64,000 nt of DNA from Seriola aureovittata (GCF_021018895.1 NC_079383.1:20689853-20753852), one strand, 5' to 3'. Shown: positions 24,131 through 38,286, counted from the stretch's first letter. Translations and numbers: made by a program. The notes: generated from the sequence alone by a model not told the origin.

Positions 24131-26872
24131 TATTTGAACAGAGGAGGTTAAAATAAAAAGTGGGCTAAAAAGCTAAGATAGCTCCTTCACCTCCGTTTAC
24201 TAAAGTTGAATTAAATGTGAAAATCTTTGCATAGATTTTCCCACGAATTGTGGCTTTTCCTTTTTAATTATTTCACGGTTTTAAATGTTGGTGGTGACCA
24301 GGCCACTTTTTGTCTTGACTTTCAGCCTTGTACCTTTTTTTACGTTACATTCATTGACTGTTGGAATTTTGAATTAATTTGAGGTTCAGCGAAGCCTCCG
24401 GTTGAAGCATTGACCATCTATTCTCTGTGCCTGCAGCCTCTTCTGCTGCTTTTGAAAAGCACAAATGAATTTTGAGAAGTGATTTTTAAAGGATTGGATA
24501 ATGCAAATTTTGCAGCTTTAAGCTCCTCGAGCAAAACGGTCTCAGACCTATTTCTAGAACCTTAAAGCCAAATCCTGTTTTTGTCTTTAGCCTAAATATA
24601 ATTAGATTTCGTTTTTATATAATTACTTTATATTTGACCAAATATTTTTTGTTTCCATCCGGATCAAAAGACTTACTCACTTATATATGGGTGAGAAACT
24701 ACTTTTCTTTTTCTTTTTCTTACCAGTGATGATTTGTTGCCGCCTTAATAGAATCTCTAAGAACTGCAGCCACTGAAGCCCAGACCAATGTGTCAGCGCC
24801 TGAGCTTGCAGCGTTTTTGAGCCGTGGCGCTCCCACCAGCTGAACAATCCCTCCGCCCTCGCCGGCGTCCCTGCTGGAGCTCCGGCCGCCGGAGCCACAA
24901 ACTGTTTGTTTTTGCAGTAGCTTGGCTGCTGAATCTGCAGCTACTGGTGCCAGCAGTCCACACACTGCTCCTGCTATCAGGTGAAGGTCGAACTTCACAG
25001 AAGGGCTCGTCCCTCTTTTTCTTTTTTTTCTCATCTTTTCTCTTGACCCATCACTGTTATCTGCGGTAATCAGTCGCTCAGTTAGAAATGAAACTGTAGG
25101 CGGTCTGTTATTTCCCCAGTCTATCTAGAGTGACAAACAATCCCCTTTTGCTGCCAGTGTCTTACAAAATGTTGCTGAACTCAGCCAGGTATCATGAATT
25201 CCCAGTTGTCTGTGTTACATTTGATGCAGCCGCAGTTCAGCCACCCGTTGAGGCAATTAATTTATCTTAAACCATTCTCCCTGTAGGATACACGAAATTT
25301 GCAGGAAACAACTATGAACTGCCTCATCTACATTCACCATCAGCCAGCTGTTTCTGTCTCAGAATTCAGAGCTGTTATTTCTTCACAGTCATGAAATTAA
25401 AGATTTATTTTTGACTTAGATTCGGTCGAGGCTTCGTGAACAAAGCCAGCTGGTTGATGTTTGTTCAGATTATGAAATTTTCAGATCCCTTAACATTGTT
25501 TTGGCTGCAGGCTGAAGACCTTGCTGTTGTTATTGAAGCCGCTTTTGATGTCCCTTTCCAATTAGTGACTTTTATTTTATGTTTTTCAAGCTTTTTTTTT
25601 AAATATTCTCTTTAGAGCTCAAGCGCTGTGAACACATCTTAGGTTGTAAATCATCAAATCAACAAGTTTTCTAAGTTTTAACTTGAACATCACTGGTGAT
25701 GAAGTAAGTCGTTGCTGCAGATGATATTTAAAAACATGGTTCATAACAGCCCGACTACCTGCACCAACTGTTGTTTTGTTGGTTTGTTTCTTGTTAAAGC
25801 TGAAGAAGACTTCTAGAGACTTCTGGAGGACAGAGCATCTACACTACGGTGCAGTTTCTCTAGGCGAAGTGGTTGCCTTAGAGACGTCCTCTCACAGAAA
25901 AGCTTTAAAGCGTAGATACATGTTTAATGTGCCAACACAGGTGTTCGTCACCGCCTCTTGTCTTGAGGCAGGAATACGTGTTTGTTTTGTCTGTGATTCT
26001 AAAGACATTTGTGGAGACGAAATTACGTAATATAATGTAATACATTATACAAACACAGACAAATCTTCCTTTATTTACTGATGTGAAAGATGAACCGTTG
26101 CACGCAGCTTCTATTCAATATTTGCGATTATACACACACGTGGAACATGTCATGGGTGTGTATTGTGATTCTGCACTGTGGGTGAGCTTACCCTTTTTTC
26201 TTTTTCTTTTTTTTTTTTACAAAGGGCTTGCATCAGTGAAAATCCCGGGATGATGAGCTCTACAAAGCCCCGGTGACTGTTTAGGGAGCTCAAGGGATCC
26301 ATATACACCTACTGAGCTGCGCCTCACTGCATACAAAACCTCGTAAACATTTTTACGTTGTTAGTCCTGTAAGGCTGCTGCGCTGATCGCAGCTCTGAGT
26401 GTTTGCTTTGTGGCTGCTGAATAAACAGCTAGTCTTGTGTGTTTCATCAGAAATACGAACAAAAAAAACAAAAAAACAAAAAAAGGGGGAGAAAAAGTGG
26501 CTGAAATGAGGTTAAAGGCAACAATAAAGACGAATAAATGAATTGTGCCAAAAATGACATTACACGACAGGGGCACTTATTATCCCCGGCCAGATTTAGA
26601 CATCTGTTAATCACTGTCATACTAACATTCAGCTCACGCTAAATAATTTAATGTCCTGCTGATGTGGACTGTGTAACCTTCTGCTGTTGGAGTCATACAT
26701 TTTCAGACAGCAATCAAATATTAAGAGCCGTTTTCTTTGCGTATGCAGAGTCCTTCACGCTGTCACAAGAATAACCAACAGGAAGTTACATATTCCAGGT
26801 GATTTGAAAAATATGTTGTTTGGTTTTTGTAGATTTGGTTGCTGCTTGTGCATTAATTGTGTGGTGTGAAAG

Positions 26873-26874
<2 letters not shown>
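24131..26874. other. Unique non-coding sequence
   Basis: A GC-rich patch at about 24780-24990 gives overlapping open frames on both strands (Ala/Gly-rich on minus) without domains. A pyrimidine run lies at 26191-26219. No repeat family recognised. Confidence 0.5.

Positions 26875-26909
<35 letters not shown>
26875..26909. repeat. Poly-C tract, 35 bases
   Basis: Uninterrupted run of 35 C, by far the longest homopolymer of G or C in the window. Confidence 0.95.
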
Positions 26910-26911
<2 letters not shown>

Positions 26912-29900
26912 TGCAAAGTCCAATTACAAAACAACAGGGGCAGAAATGAGTGATTGCAGGGAGACAGCAAGAACACAGTGATCTCATATTTACAAGGACG
27001 CTTATGTGAAGCAGATATGGTAAGATTCTCTTTAATGTCAGGTTCCAACCTGTGATTGCACATTAGCTTGCGAGACTGGTGCTTTCCAGCACTGTAATTA
27101 CCTACAGTAAGCGTCTTCAGCCAAGAGAATGGCAGCTCACACAGGTAGGGGGTGGACTTTATCTCAATTAGTCCGCTCTGTTTCATCCTCCTGTCTCTCC
27201 GAAGACATCAATAACATGGATACGGGGGGGGGGGGGTTGTCCTGCGTACAGCTGGTGGGCCCATTCTCTCCTCGACACAACAGAGAATGTCACAGAATAA
27301 GACGGGAAGCTTCCCCTTTTTGAAGTGAACGCATTCGTTTTGGAAGTCTGACACAGCTCTACAGTTGAATTTGTGATCTGCAAACAAACTGCATCCTTTC
27401 TGATGAAGAAACTCCGCGGTAGCATCTGCTGCGTTATGTAAGCGCAGCCTCTGATAGAGGTTTGATAGCCGACGGCTTTTGATAAGTCACTTATGACAAT
27501 TTGCCTTGTTCCCGCTAATGCTCAGTCTGGGGACGGCTGCGAGCCTACGCCTAGCTTTGGTGTCATTCATTATCAAACAGGTGTCTTTTGTTTCACAGTA
27601 CATTTGATTGATCTTTCTAATTGTCATATTGTAGAAAGTCAACAAAACCTAAGATAAGCTTTCATCACATTCAGATGCAATAGATGTTACTCTAGAAAAT
27701 GAACAGTGCTGGCTTCAATATAACGTAGAGAGTGGAAGTACCCCCACCTGACCTCTGCAGAGCAGTTGCAGCCTTGTTCCCCGAGTTAAAACAGAGACTA
27801 AACCACCAGCAGTCCAGGTCCAGCTCCGTGTCCATTTCATCATGTTTCAATTCACCACAAGCTATACCCTGTTACAAAGGCTCAGAGAGGGCAAAAGGCA
27901 GAACTGTCATCATGACAGGGCACTGGGGTGTCAGAAAGGCAGGCAGCACCACAGGCAAGGTCTGCCAGTGTATATGAGGATTTTGGCGACAGTCAGAGCA
28001 GGACGAAGCTACAAATGTCTCACCAGCCCTTCATGCAAAAATAACAGAGAACCAAAAAGGGAATGTGCAGCGGGCAAACATAAAATACATCAGTTTTGTC
28101 ACCAAGGAAATGTCCTCTCTGTCCTCACACCATGCAGAGTTGAGGTGTTTTTTTTTTTTTTCCATTTCGCATGTAGCAAAGATGGAAAAAGGCCAAACTC
28201 TCTCATACAATATACACGTGGCAGGATGGTGAGACTGATGATGTGTGTGTGGTTTTATTTTTCTTATACAGACACACAAGTCGTGGCCTGACCGCTGGTT
28301 TTGATTACTGACTGACATGTTTCCTGCAAAGATTTTTTCTACAATAAAAATGCAAAGTGGCAAGTCCTTGTGTGACACGAGCGACCGTTATTATCAATTT
28401 GAAATTCAGTTGCAAAACCCAGTTTGTATTTTCATTTTCAGGTTAAATAAGCATCGTCTGCCAATTTGAAAATGAGCATCAAAGTCAAGACTATAATTGG
28501 GTTTTGTCTGACAATTTTAGTCGTAATTATGCTTTTTACAAAATGAGAATTTTATTTATTTATTTATTTTAGACATTTACAAACTGTACAGACAGTAATA
28601 TCCTCTGTAGACATGGAGAGTCCAAAGTGGAGGAAGTTAGCATATTAGCCATGTCATTGTCACTCCCTATTCCTTGCTGTGTTGACTTTCCCTTTGGGGA
28701 GTGGCAAGCTCACAGCCTATACCCCAAATATCAAAGCTGTGCATACTCTACATTCACATGATAATCTGTCCTAATCTGTTGTAATATAAAAGACAAACCG
28801 AGTTCTGACATTCATGTAATATTCGAAGTGAGAGGACTAGGTAGTTCTAAATCTTCAAACGTGGAGTCAGGTTTATTTAGTAACACCCATTTCAGCGAGA
28901 TGATTTACTCGAATCAAATTACCCACAACTTTTATGTAGTTTATCCTCTTATTGGTGGTCACAACTCACCGAGAGAAGCTGATTTGTGCTGTAATAAATC
29001 CACATACTGACACATACAGACCACTAATGGTCTAAAATAGTTGTTTTTCATGGTGCCTCGAAACTGTAAAGTGGTCGTCAGCCCATTTGTTTACTCATTT
29101 TAATTCAGTCATTTCTTTCTCTTTTTTTTATCATTGCTGCAGGTACACTTTGAATTCACCGCCCACACTGTTTGCAGTGATTGTGAGCACTGACACCATC
29201 TGGCATTAAGTGAAGAAGTCTGAGAAACATGGCTTCTGCCAAGGACAACCTGGGGCAAGTGCATTATGGTTGAAGATAGGTTTACAGTGTTTAATAGATC
29301 AGCACAGTTCCAGGAATCTGACCGTCCACCTGAGGCCGCTGACGAGGGTCAAACAAGTCAGCGGAGAGAAATGTTGAGGTTTAATCAACAAGCAGTGAAG
29401 TGTTGAAGGGTAACAAGAAAAATTCGTGCCATGAGCAAATGTGTTTGTGGCGGGGAAAAAAATGAGGTGGTAGCCATGTTTGTGATTTCCATTTTTACTA
29501 CAGTCCCCTCTCTAATCCAACTGCCAAGTCATTTTCTGTTGATGGTTCACTTTAATGTCAAAACTCTTCGTCTGCAGGCTTGAAAAATTTGCATGCTAGG
29601 TATCGGTTATTCCCCCAAGTCACAATCCTCATAAAACTCGTTGCCTCCCCTCCCTTTGCCCCCTGCGCAGGTGACAAGCTAAAATGAGAGATAGCTCCAT
29701 TTGCTTCCTATAGCTAATTGGATTAGTGCTTAAGGCACTACAATAATGGCTGAATTTAGAGAGGCAGGCGGAGAGAATGGGGGAGTGGGGAGCGGAGTGG
29801 TAGAGCCAATTTTCCAGTGAAATGAGCTTTGCTCCAGGTGAAGAGAAAACTCCTGCAGAGAAATAGAGAAGCTCTGTGTTGGGAGATTTTATGCTACCAG

Positions 29901-30999
29901 ACGCAGTAATGTGTCACAGAATTTACATTCAGTGCATGACGAGAAGAGCACATAGTTGTAAAAGTCATGTTTATACCGTTGTCACAATCCCAGCAAATTA
30001 ATTACACGTTGTAATAGGAGATGATTGTGTCCCTTTTATATCATGGCCATGGATAATACTTGCTTCTGATTAGCTGGAGGGTGTGCATCAATTTTAGATA
30101 ACGATGCAGCTATGACAAACCACCTTTTATTGCTGTTAGAAATTTATATTCAAAGGTACATTTTAAGGCTTTTTGTAAACACCAAACTTGTTCATAGTCA
30201 GTTTCTTGCCAAAACTCTTTGGTGTTTTTCCTTAAGGCCTAACAAACAAGCTAAATGCATTTTGTTCCTCATAATGCAAAGCCAAGCATTTGAATTGTTT
30301 TCATTCTCTCTTCTACCACTAACTTGATGAATCATTGAAACAGTGCCACCAACTGCTGCCTCCAACAGCATTGCGTAACCATAACCTCCACAGTCAGTAT
30401 ATATGAACATCATGGATTACCTTTATTATCTAAAGGTGTATGTCTGAGTTTTTTGTGACTATGCTTTTTTAATACAAATGAGTGATAAAATATTATTTTT
30501 ATGTTACAATTATGTTGGGGGGGGGGTATGCATGTTTGATGCTGTCTTCCACAGTGCCATTTTTGATGATACCACTGGAGGGTGCCAAAGTGAGCAATTT
30601 TCAAATCCTACTGCTGGCTTTTAATATTTGACAAAAAATATTGTTTTTCAGTGCATCCTGTGGTGAAAATATCTTTCTTAAAGCTGAGTTCAGTCATCAT
30701 TATTTCTGTTCAAATGCTTCCAAAATCTTCCTGCACCCTGGCACCCTTAGCAGTAACCAGGGCAAAGTGATGTTGATATGATGTGTGTTTAAATTTGATA
30801 AGACATGATTAAGAAAAACCTTAACAAGCATATAGAACTTTAAGAAACATGTTGTTTTAATAAAATTATATTTTACTATGAGTGTTTCATGAAACTTCTA
30901 TCTATCATATAAAGAAAGGATGTATATATGTCATAATAATATATCCTCTTATAGGTAACATATATGGTAACATCACTCTTGATACAGGGGCATGTATAT
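26910..30999. other. Unique sequence with possible conserved segments
   Basis: It contains a G13 run (27224-27236), a (TTTA)n run (28551-28573) and G10 (30517-30526). Repeat-free stretches with ATTA/TAAT cores at about 29690-29900 and 29990-30110 could be regulatory. No exon recognised. A 149-codon + frame at 27842-28291 has no domain and contains a homopolymer-encoded Phe run. Confidence 0.45.
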
Positions 31000-31103
31000 C
31001 ATCAAAACGTCATTATATAATATTAAATAAAAACGTCATAGTAAAGTAAGGCATAACAACGTGATAAAAAACATAGTATGGTAAGGCATAAAAATGTCAT
31101 TGT

Positions 31104-31625
31104 TACATTCTCCCCCTCATAGGTGAATGTAGTTGTGTGTTGTTGTGCAGGCCTCACCCCTGGATCCTCCCTCCTTATTGGTGGAACTGCAGCTGATTAG
31201 TCACCTGGGCTATATAAAGGACTGAGGGGCTGCATGTCACCCTCTCTCCGCCATGATACCTGTTTCCTGCCTGCCTACCTGTTTGTGTGATTTGTGAATG
31301 CACGTTCTGTGTCCTGCAGTACTTTTTGTTTGAAAAATTTGTTTAACTCTGTAAGTAAGAAGAAACCAAGAAACCTGTAGGGGAGGGCTGCCATTTTGTT
31401 TTATTTCAGTTTGTTTTTTTCTCCTGTTTTATGAGATTGTCAGGGAGGTCAGAATTGTAAACTTTTCTTTTGTTAGTTTCATATTCGTGTTTTTTTTGTT
31501 GTTGTTCTTAGTAGGATCAACCGGCTTGTTATTTTGGCCTTGGCTCTCCCTGACATTACACTGTGCTTAAGGTTGGCAATAAAGCTTTGAAATCCTGGAC
31601 CTTGTGACCAACTTCTTGGAGTAAT
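31104..31625 (+). mobile_element. LTR-like insertion in the array
   Basis: This block has no array units and is flanked by them on both sides. It carries an inverted CCAAT (attgg at about 31179), a TATA box (tatataaag at 31211) and a polyadenylation signal (aataaa at 31578), and begins tgttacattctccccctc. That is the layout of a solo LTR with U3, R and U5. No tRNA primer site, polypurine tract or clean target duplication could be shown, so a promoter-bearing DNA element remains possible. Confidence 0.45.
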
Positions 31626-32571
31626 GAGGCATAAAAAACTTCTTTGTATAGTAAGGCATAAAAATATAAAAAAACATTGTCATACTATAGTAAGACATGA
31701 AAATGTAAAAAAAACGCCATAGTATAGTAAGACATAAAAACATAACAAAACGTCATACTATAATGAGGCATAAAAATGTTAAAAAACACGATAGTATAGT
31801 AAGGTATAAAAATGTCAAAAAAATTAAAAAAATAAAAAATAAAGAAAACATAAGGCTTAAAATTTAAAAAAAAAACGTCATAGTATAATAAGGCATGAAA
31901 ATGTCAAAAAACATAAGGCATAAAATTTCAAAAAACGTCATAGTATAGTAGGCATAAAAATGGCATAGTATAATAAGGCATGAAAATGTCAAAAAACATA
32001 AGGCAAAACATTTTCAAAAAACATCATAGTATAGTAGGGCATAAAAATTAAAAAAAACATCATAATATACTAAGGTATAAAAATTTCAAGAAACATAAGG
32101 CACAAAAATGTTTAAAAAACATCATAGTATAGTAAGGTATAAAAATGTCAAAAGACGTAAGGCATGAAAATGTCAAAAAAACATAAGGCATAAAATTTCA
32201 AAAAACTTCATAGTATAGTAGGGTATAAAAATTTCAAGAAACATAAGGTATGAAAATGTTTTAAAAAAGTCATAGTATAGTATGGCATAAAAATGTCAAA
32301 AAACATAGTATAGTAAGGCATAAAAATTTTGAAAAAACCTCATAGTATAATAAGGTATAAAAATTTTGAAAAACATAAAGCATAAAAATGTTTAAAAACA
32401 TCATAGTATAGTAAGTTATAAAAATTTCAAAATAACGTGAGGCATAAAAATGTAAAAAAAAAAAAAAAACATCATAGTATGGTAAGGTATAAAAATGTCA
32501 AAAGACGTAAGGAATAAAAATGTCAAAAAACATAAGGCTTAAAATTTCAAAAAAACGTCATAGTATAGTAA

Positions 32572-33445
32572 GGCATAAAAATGGTATAGTATAATAAGGC
32601 ATGAAAATGTCAAAAAAAACATAAGGCAGAAAATTTCAAAAACGTCATAGTATAGTAAGGTATAAAAATTTCAAGAAACATAAGGTATGAAAATGTTTTA
32701 AAAAAGTCATAGTATAGTATGGCATAAAAATGTCAAAAAACATCATAGTATAGTAAGGCATAAAAATTTTGAAAAAACCTCATAGTATAATAAGGTATAA
32801 AAATTTTAAAAAACATAAAGCATAAAAATGTTTAAAAACATCATAGTATAGTAAGTTATAAAAATTTCAAAAAAACGTGAGGCATAAAAATGTAAAAAAA
32901 AAAAAACATCATAGTATGGTAAGGTATAAAAATGTCAAAAGACATAAGGAATAAAAATGTCAAAAAACATAAGGCTTAAAATTTCAAAAAAACGTCATAG
33001 TATAGTAAGGCATAAAAATGGTATAGTATAATAAGGCATGAAAATGTCAAAAAAAAACATAAGGCAGAAAATTTCAAAAACGTCATAGTATAGTAAGGTA
33101 TAAAAATTTCAAGAAACATAAGGTATGAAAATGTTTTAAAAAAGTCATAGTATAGTATGGCATAAAAATGTCAAAAAACATCATAGTATAGTAAGGCATA
33201 AAAATTTTGAAAAAACCTCATAGTATAATAAGATATACAAATTTCAAAAAACATAAAGCATAAAAATGTTTAAAAACATCATAGTATAGTAAGGTATAAA
33301 AATGTCAAAAGACATAAGGAATAAAAATGTCAAAAAACATAAGGCTTAAAATTTCAAAAAAACGTCATAGTATAGTAAGGTATAAAAATTTCAAAAAACA
33401 TAAAGCATAAAAATGTTTAAAAACATCATAGTATAGTAAGGTATA
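32572..33445. repeat. Higher-order repeat in the array, ~437-bp period
   Basis: The variant ggcataaaaatggtatag occurs at 32572 and again at 33009. The units between (linkers with aaggcagaaaatttc, ttttgaaaaaacctcatag, gtaagttataaaaatttc) recur in nearly the same order. A related variant with ggcatgaaaatggcatag recurs at 33593 and 35401. Groups of units were therefore duplicated together. Confidence 0.75.
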
Positions 33446-36400
33446 AAAATTTCAAAAAACGTGAGGCATAAAAATGTAAAAAAAAAAAAACATCATAGTA
33501 TAGTAAGGTATAAAAATGTCAAAAGACGTAAGGAATAAAAATGTCAAAAAACATAAGGCTTAAAATTTCAAAAAAACGTCATAGTATAGTAAGGCATGAA
33601 AATGGCATAGTATAATAAGGCATGAAAATGTAAAAAAAAACATAAGGCAGAAAATTTCAAAAAACGTCATAGTATAGTAAGGTATAAAAATTTCAAGAAA
33701 CATAAGGTATGAAAATGTTTTAAAAAAGTCATAGTATAGTATGGCATAAAAATTTCAAAGTACGTCATAGTATAGTGTGGCATAAAAATCTCAAAATACG
33801 TCATAGTATAGTAAGGCACAAAAATGTTTAAAAAACATCATAGTATAGTAAGGTATAAAAATTTCAAAAAACGTGAAGCATAAAAATGTTACGAAACATC
33901 GTAGTATAGTAAGGCATAAAAATGTCAAAAAACATAATATTATAGTAAGGTATAAAAATAACAAAAAATGTCATAATATAGTAAGGCAAAAAATGTCAAA
34001 AAAACATCATGGTATAGTAAGGCATGAAAATGTCAAAAAACATAAGGCATAAAATTTCAAAAAACGTCATAGTATAGTAAGGTATAAAAATTTCAAGAAA
34101 CATAAGGCATAAAAATGTCAAAAAACATGATAGTATAGTAAGGCACAAAAATGTTTAAAAAACATCATAGTATAGTAAGGTATAAAAATTTCAAAAAACG
34201 TGAGGCATAAAAATGTTTTTTTTTAAAAAACATCATAGTATAGTAAGGCACAAAAATGTCAAAAAAACATCATAGTATAGTAAGGTATAAAAATGTCAAA
34301 AAACGTAAGGAATAAAAATGTCAAAAAACATAAGGCTTAAAAAGTCAAAAAAACATCATAGTATAGTAAGGTATAAAAATAACAAAATACGTCATAGTAT
34401 AGTAAGGCATGAAAATGTCAAAAAAAACATAAGGCAGAAAATTTCAAAAAACGTCATAGTATAGTAAGGTATAAAAATTTCAAGAAACATAAGGTATGAA
34501 AATGTTTTAAAAAACGTCATAGTATAGTAAGGCATAAAAATTTTGAAAAAACCTCATAGTATAATAAGGTATAAAAATTTCAAAAAACATAAAGCATAAA
34601 AATGTTTAAAAACATCATAGTATAGTATGGCATAAAAATTTCAAAATACGTCATAGTATAGTGTGGCATAAAAATCTCAAAATACGTCATAGTATAGTAA
34701 GGCACGAAAATGTTAGAAAAAACATCATAGTATAGTAAAGTATAAAAATTTCCAAAAATGTAAAGCATAAAAATGTTAAAAGAAACATCATAGTATAGTA
34801 TGGCATAGAATTTAAAAAATGTCATAGTATAATAAGGCATGAAAATAAAAAAAAAAACATCATAGTATAGTATGGCAAAAAAAAATTCAAAAAACATCAT
34901 AGTATATTGAGGCATAAACATTTCAAAAAAAGATCATAGTATAGTAAGGCATAAAAATGTCAAAAAAATTTCATAGTATAGTAAGGTATAAAAATATCAA
35001 AAAACTACATAGTATAGTAAGGCATAAAAATGGCATAGTATAATGAGGCATGAAATTGTCAAAAAACATAAGGCATAAAATTTCAAAGTACGTCATAGTA
35101 TAGTAAGGTATAAAAATTTCAAGAAACATAAGGCATAAAAATGTTAAAAAAACATCGTAGTATAGTAAGGCATAAAAATGTCAAAAAACATGATAGTATA
35201 GTAAGGCACAAAAATGTTTAAAAAACATCATAGTATAGTAAGGTATAAAAATGTCAAAAAACGTAAGGAATAAAAATGTCAAAAAACATAAGGCTTAAAA
35301 TTTCAGAAAAACGTCATAGTATAGTATGGCAAAAAAAAAGTCAAAAAACATCATAGTATAGTAAGGTATAAAAATAACAAAATACATCATAGTATAGTAA
35401 GGCATGAAAATGGCATAGTATAATAAGGCATGAAAATGTCAAAAAAAACATAAGGCAGAAAATTTCAAAAAACGTCATAGTATAGTAAGGTATAAAAATT
35501 TCAAGAAACATAAGGTATGAAAATGTTTTAAAAAAGTCATAGTATAATATGGCATGAAAATGTCAAAAAACATCATAGTATAGTAAAGCATAAAAATTTT
35601 GAAAAAACCTCATAGTATAATAAGGTATAAAAATTTCAAAAAACATCATAGTATAGTATGGCATAAAAATTTCAAAGTACGTCATAGTATAGTGTGGCAT
35701 AAAAATCTCAAAATACGTCATAGTATAGTAAGGCACAAAAATGTTTAAAACATCATAGTATAGTAAGGTATAAAAATGTAAAAAAATGTGAGGCATAAAA
35801 ATGTAAAAAAAAAAACCATCATAGTATAGTAAGGCACAAAAATGTCAAAAAAAACATGATAGTATAGTAAGGCACAAAAATGTCAAAAAAACATCATAGT
35901 ATAGTAAGGTATAAAAATGTCAAAAAACGTAAGGAATAAAAATGTCAAAAAACATAAGGCTTAAAATTTCAAAAAAACGTCATAGTATAGTATGGCAAAA
36001 AAAAAGTCAAAAAACATCATAGTATAGTAAGGCATGAAAATGTAAAAAAAAAACATAAGGCATAAAATTTCAAAAAACGTCATAGTATAGTAAGGTATAA
36101 AAATTTCAAGAAACATAAGGTATGAAAATGTTTTAAAAAACGTCATAGTATAGTAAGGTATAAAAATTTCAAGAAACATAAGGTATGAAAATGTTTTAAA
36201 AAACGTCATAGTATAGTATGGCATAAAAATGTCAAAAAAACATTATAGTATAGTAAGGTATAAAAATTTCAAAAAAACATAGTATAGTAAGCTATAAAAT
36301 TTTCAAAAAATTTAAGGTATAAAAATGTCAAAAAAACATCATAGTATAGTAAGCTATAAAAATGTCAAAAAACGTAAGGAATAAAAATTTCAAAAAACAT

Positions 36401-36525
36401 GTTAAAACTGTCACAGTATAGTATGGCAAAAAAAAAAGTCAAAAAACGTCATAGTATAGTAAGGCATGAAAATTTAAAAGAAGAACATCATAGTATAGTA
36501 AGGCATAAAAATCTCAAAAAAATAT

Positions 36526-36655
36526 AGCTGAGAGGACCCAAGCCTGGGATTCAAACCCACAACCTGCTCATTGCAAGGCAATCTTTTCAACCATTACACC
36601 ATCATGCTGGCACATTGCCAATCCCAAGATACAATTCTACAAATACAAACGTCCT
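36526..36655 (-). mobile_element. tRNA-like SINE piece in the array
   Basis: On the minus strand tgatggtgtaatggtt (36590-36605 region) fits a polymerase III A box and gggtttgaatccc (36545-36557) fits a B box, spaced as in a tRNA. The acceptor arms do not pair well and the anticodon arm is irregular, so this is a tRNA-derived element and not a working tRNA gene. Array units flank both sides. Confidence 0.6.
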
Positions 36656-36995
36656 AAAACGTCATAGTATAGTGTGGCAAAAAAAATGTCAAAAAACCGT
36701 TTTTGTTTAGTAAGGCAAAAAAGCGTCACAATATCATAAGGCGAAAAAAAATAAAGAAAAAAACATACTTTAATAGGGCATAAAAATGTCAAAAAACATC
36801 AAAGTATAGTAAGGCATAAAAAAGTCATAGTATTCTATGGCATAAAAATGTCAAACAAATCTCATGTTATATAAGCTATAAAAACGTCAAAAAACGTGAT
36901 AGTATAGCAAGGCATAAAAACATCATAGTATAGTAAGGCACAAATTTTGATAGTATAGTATGGCATGAAAATGTCATAAAACGTCATAGTATTGT

Positions 36996-37335
36996 AAGGT
37001 GTAAATAATGTATATAATAACACACACACACATTTTTTTTCTTCCAAATTTATCAACCAACCACTTCATCAATACTTACAACATAAAATACATGAACTTC
37101 TGCAGTGACAAGACATTAAAACAACAATATAACTTGCACATTAAAGACGAAATTGCATAACGAATACAATAAATACAAAATCAAGAAAAAGAAGATGAGT
37201 CCTTAAAGACTGATAAGATGTTACATGTGTAATTTATTGATAACCTGCAGCAAATAAAAAATTTTTAAGACCTGATTTAAATGAGCTGACAGTTTAAGCA
37301 GATCTCAGGTATTCTATGGCATGTCCAACAAATAT
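36996..37335. repeat. Array-embedded block, copy 1
   Basis: A non-tandem block beginning aaggtgtaaataatgtat, with a (CA)n stretch and then cttctgcagtgacaagacat, atgttacatgtgtaa, gacctgatttaaatgagctg and ctcaggtattct. It recurs at 38045 and 38570 but is unlike the 36-bp units. Its origin was not recognised. Confidence 0.85.
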
Positions 37336-37369
37336 AATAGTATAGTATGATATTAAAATATCAAAAAAC

Positions 37370-37885
37370 ATCATAGTATAGTATGGCATAAAAACATCTT
37401 AAAAACATCATAGTATTGTATGGCATAAAAATGTCAAAAAAACGTCATAGTATAGTATGGCATAAAAATGTCAAAAAGACGTCATACTATAATTAGGCAT
37501 AAAAACTTCATAGTATAGTAAGGCATGAAAATGTAAAAAAAACATCATATTATAGTTAGGCATAAAAACATCAAAGTATAGTTAGGCATAAAAACATCAT
37601 AGTATAGTATGGTATAAAAACTTCAAAAAACATCATAGTATAGTATGGCATAAAAACATCTTAAAAACATCATAGTATAGTATGGCATAAAAATGTCAAA
37701 AAAACGTCATAGTATAGTATGGCATAAAAATGTCAAAAAGACGTCATACTATAATTAGGCATAAAAACTTCATAGTATAGTAAGGCATGAAAATGTAAAA
37801 AAAACATCATATTATAGTTAGGCATAAAAACATCAAAGTATAGTTAGGCATAAAAACATCATAGTATAGTATGGTATAAAAACTT
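37370..37885. repeat. Higher-order repeat in the array, 262-bp period
   Basis: A run of several units with the order catctt, gtatggcataaaaatgtc, gacgtcatactataattagg, cataaaaacttcatag and catcatattatagttaggc occurs twice. The marker catctt at 37395 recurs at 37657. The two copies are almost identical, suggesting a recent duplication. Confidence 0.85.
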
Positions 37886-38044
37886 CAAAAAACATCATAG
37901 TATAGTAAGGCATAACAACGTCAAAAAAGTCATAGTATAGTCAGGCATAAAATCATCAAAGTATAGTTAGGCATAAAAACATCATAGTATAGTATGGCAT
38001 AAAAATGTAGAAAAACGTCATAGGATTTAAGATAAAGTAAAGTA

Positions 38045-38286
38045 AAGGTAAACAATGTATAGCATAGAATGCCCGAACAATGTCATACAATAACACACAC
38101 ACACACACCACAGTTTTTAATACTTATAATTTACATGAATTTCTGCAGTGACAAGACATTAAAACAACAACATAAATTGCACTCTAAAAGACAAAATTGT
38201 ATAACAAATACAATAAATACAAAAACAAAAAAAGAAGATGAGTACTTAAATTCTGATAACATGTTACATGTGTAAATGATTGGTTA
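38045..38286. repeat. Array-embedded block, copy 2 (truncated)
   Basis: Same block as at 36996 and 38570 but lacking about 75 bp at the right end (the gacctgatttaaatgagctg and ctcaggtattct portion). It contains a (CA)n run at about 38093-38108. Confidence 0.85.

Noticed and set aside
27842..28291. 149-codon + strand frame
   Set aside because: It contains a poly-Phe run from a T tract and lacks any recognisable domain.
34580..36224. Minus-strand open frames of up to 113 codons with a YYTMTYFEIFMP-like 12-residue repeat
   Set aside because: They are the 36-bp tandem unit read in frame. The frames break whenever unit length varies, and the peptide has no domain or start context.
36541..36612. 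Possible tRNA gene on the minus strand
   Set aside because: The A and B boxes fit, but the acceptor stem and anticodon arm do not fold properly. A tRNA-derived SINE piece is more likely.
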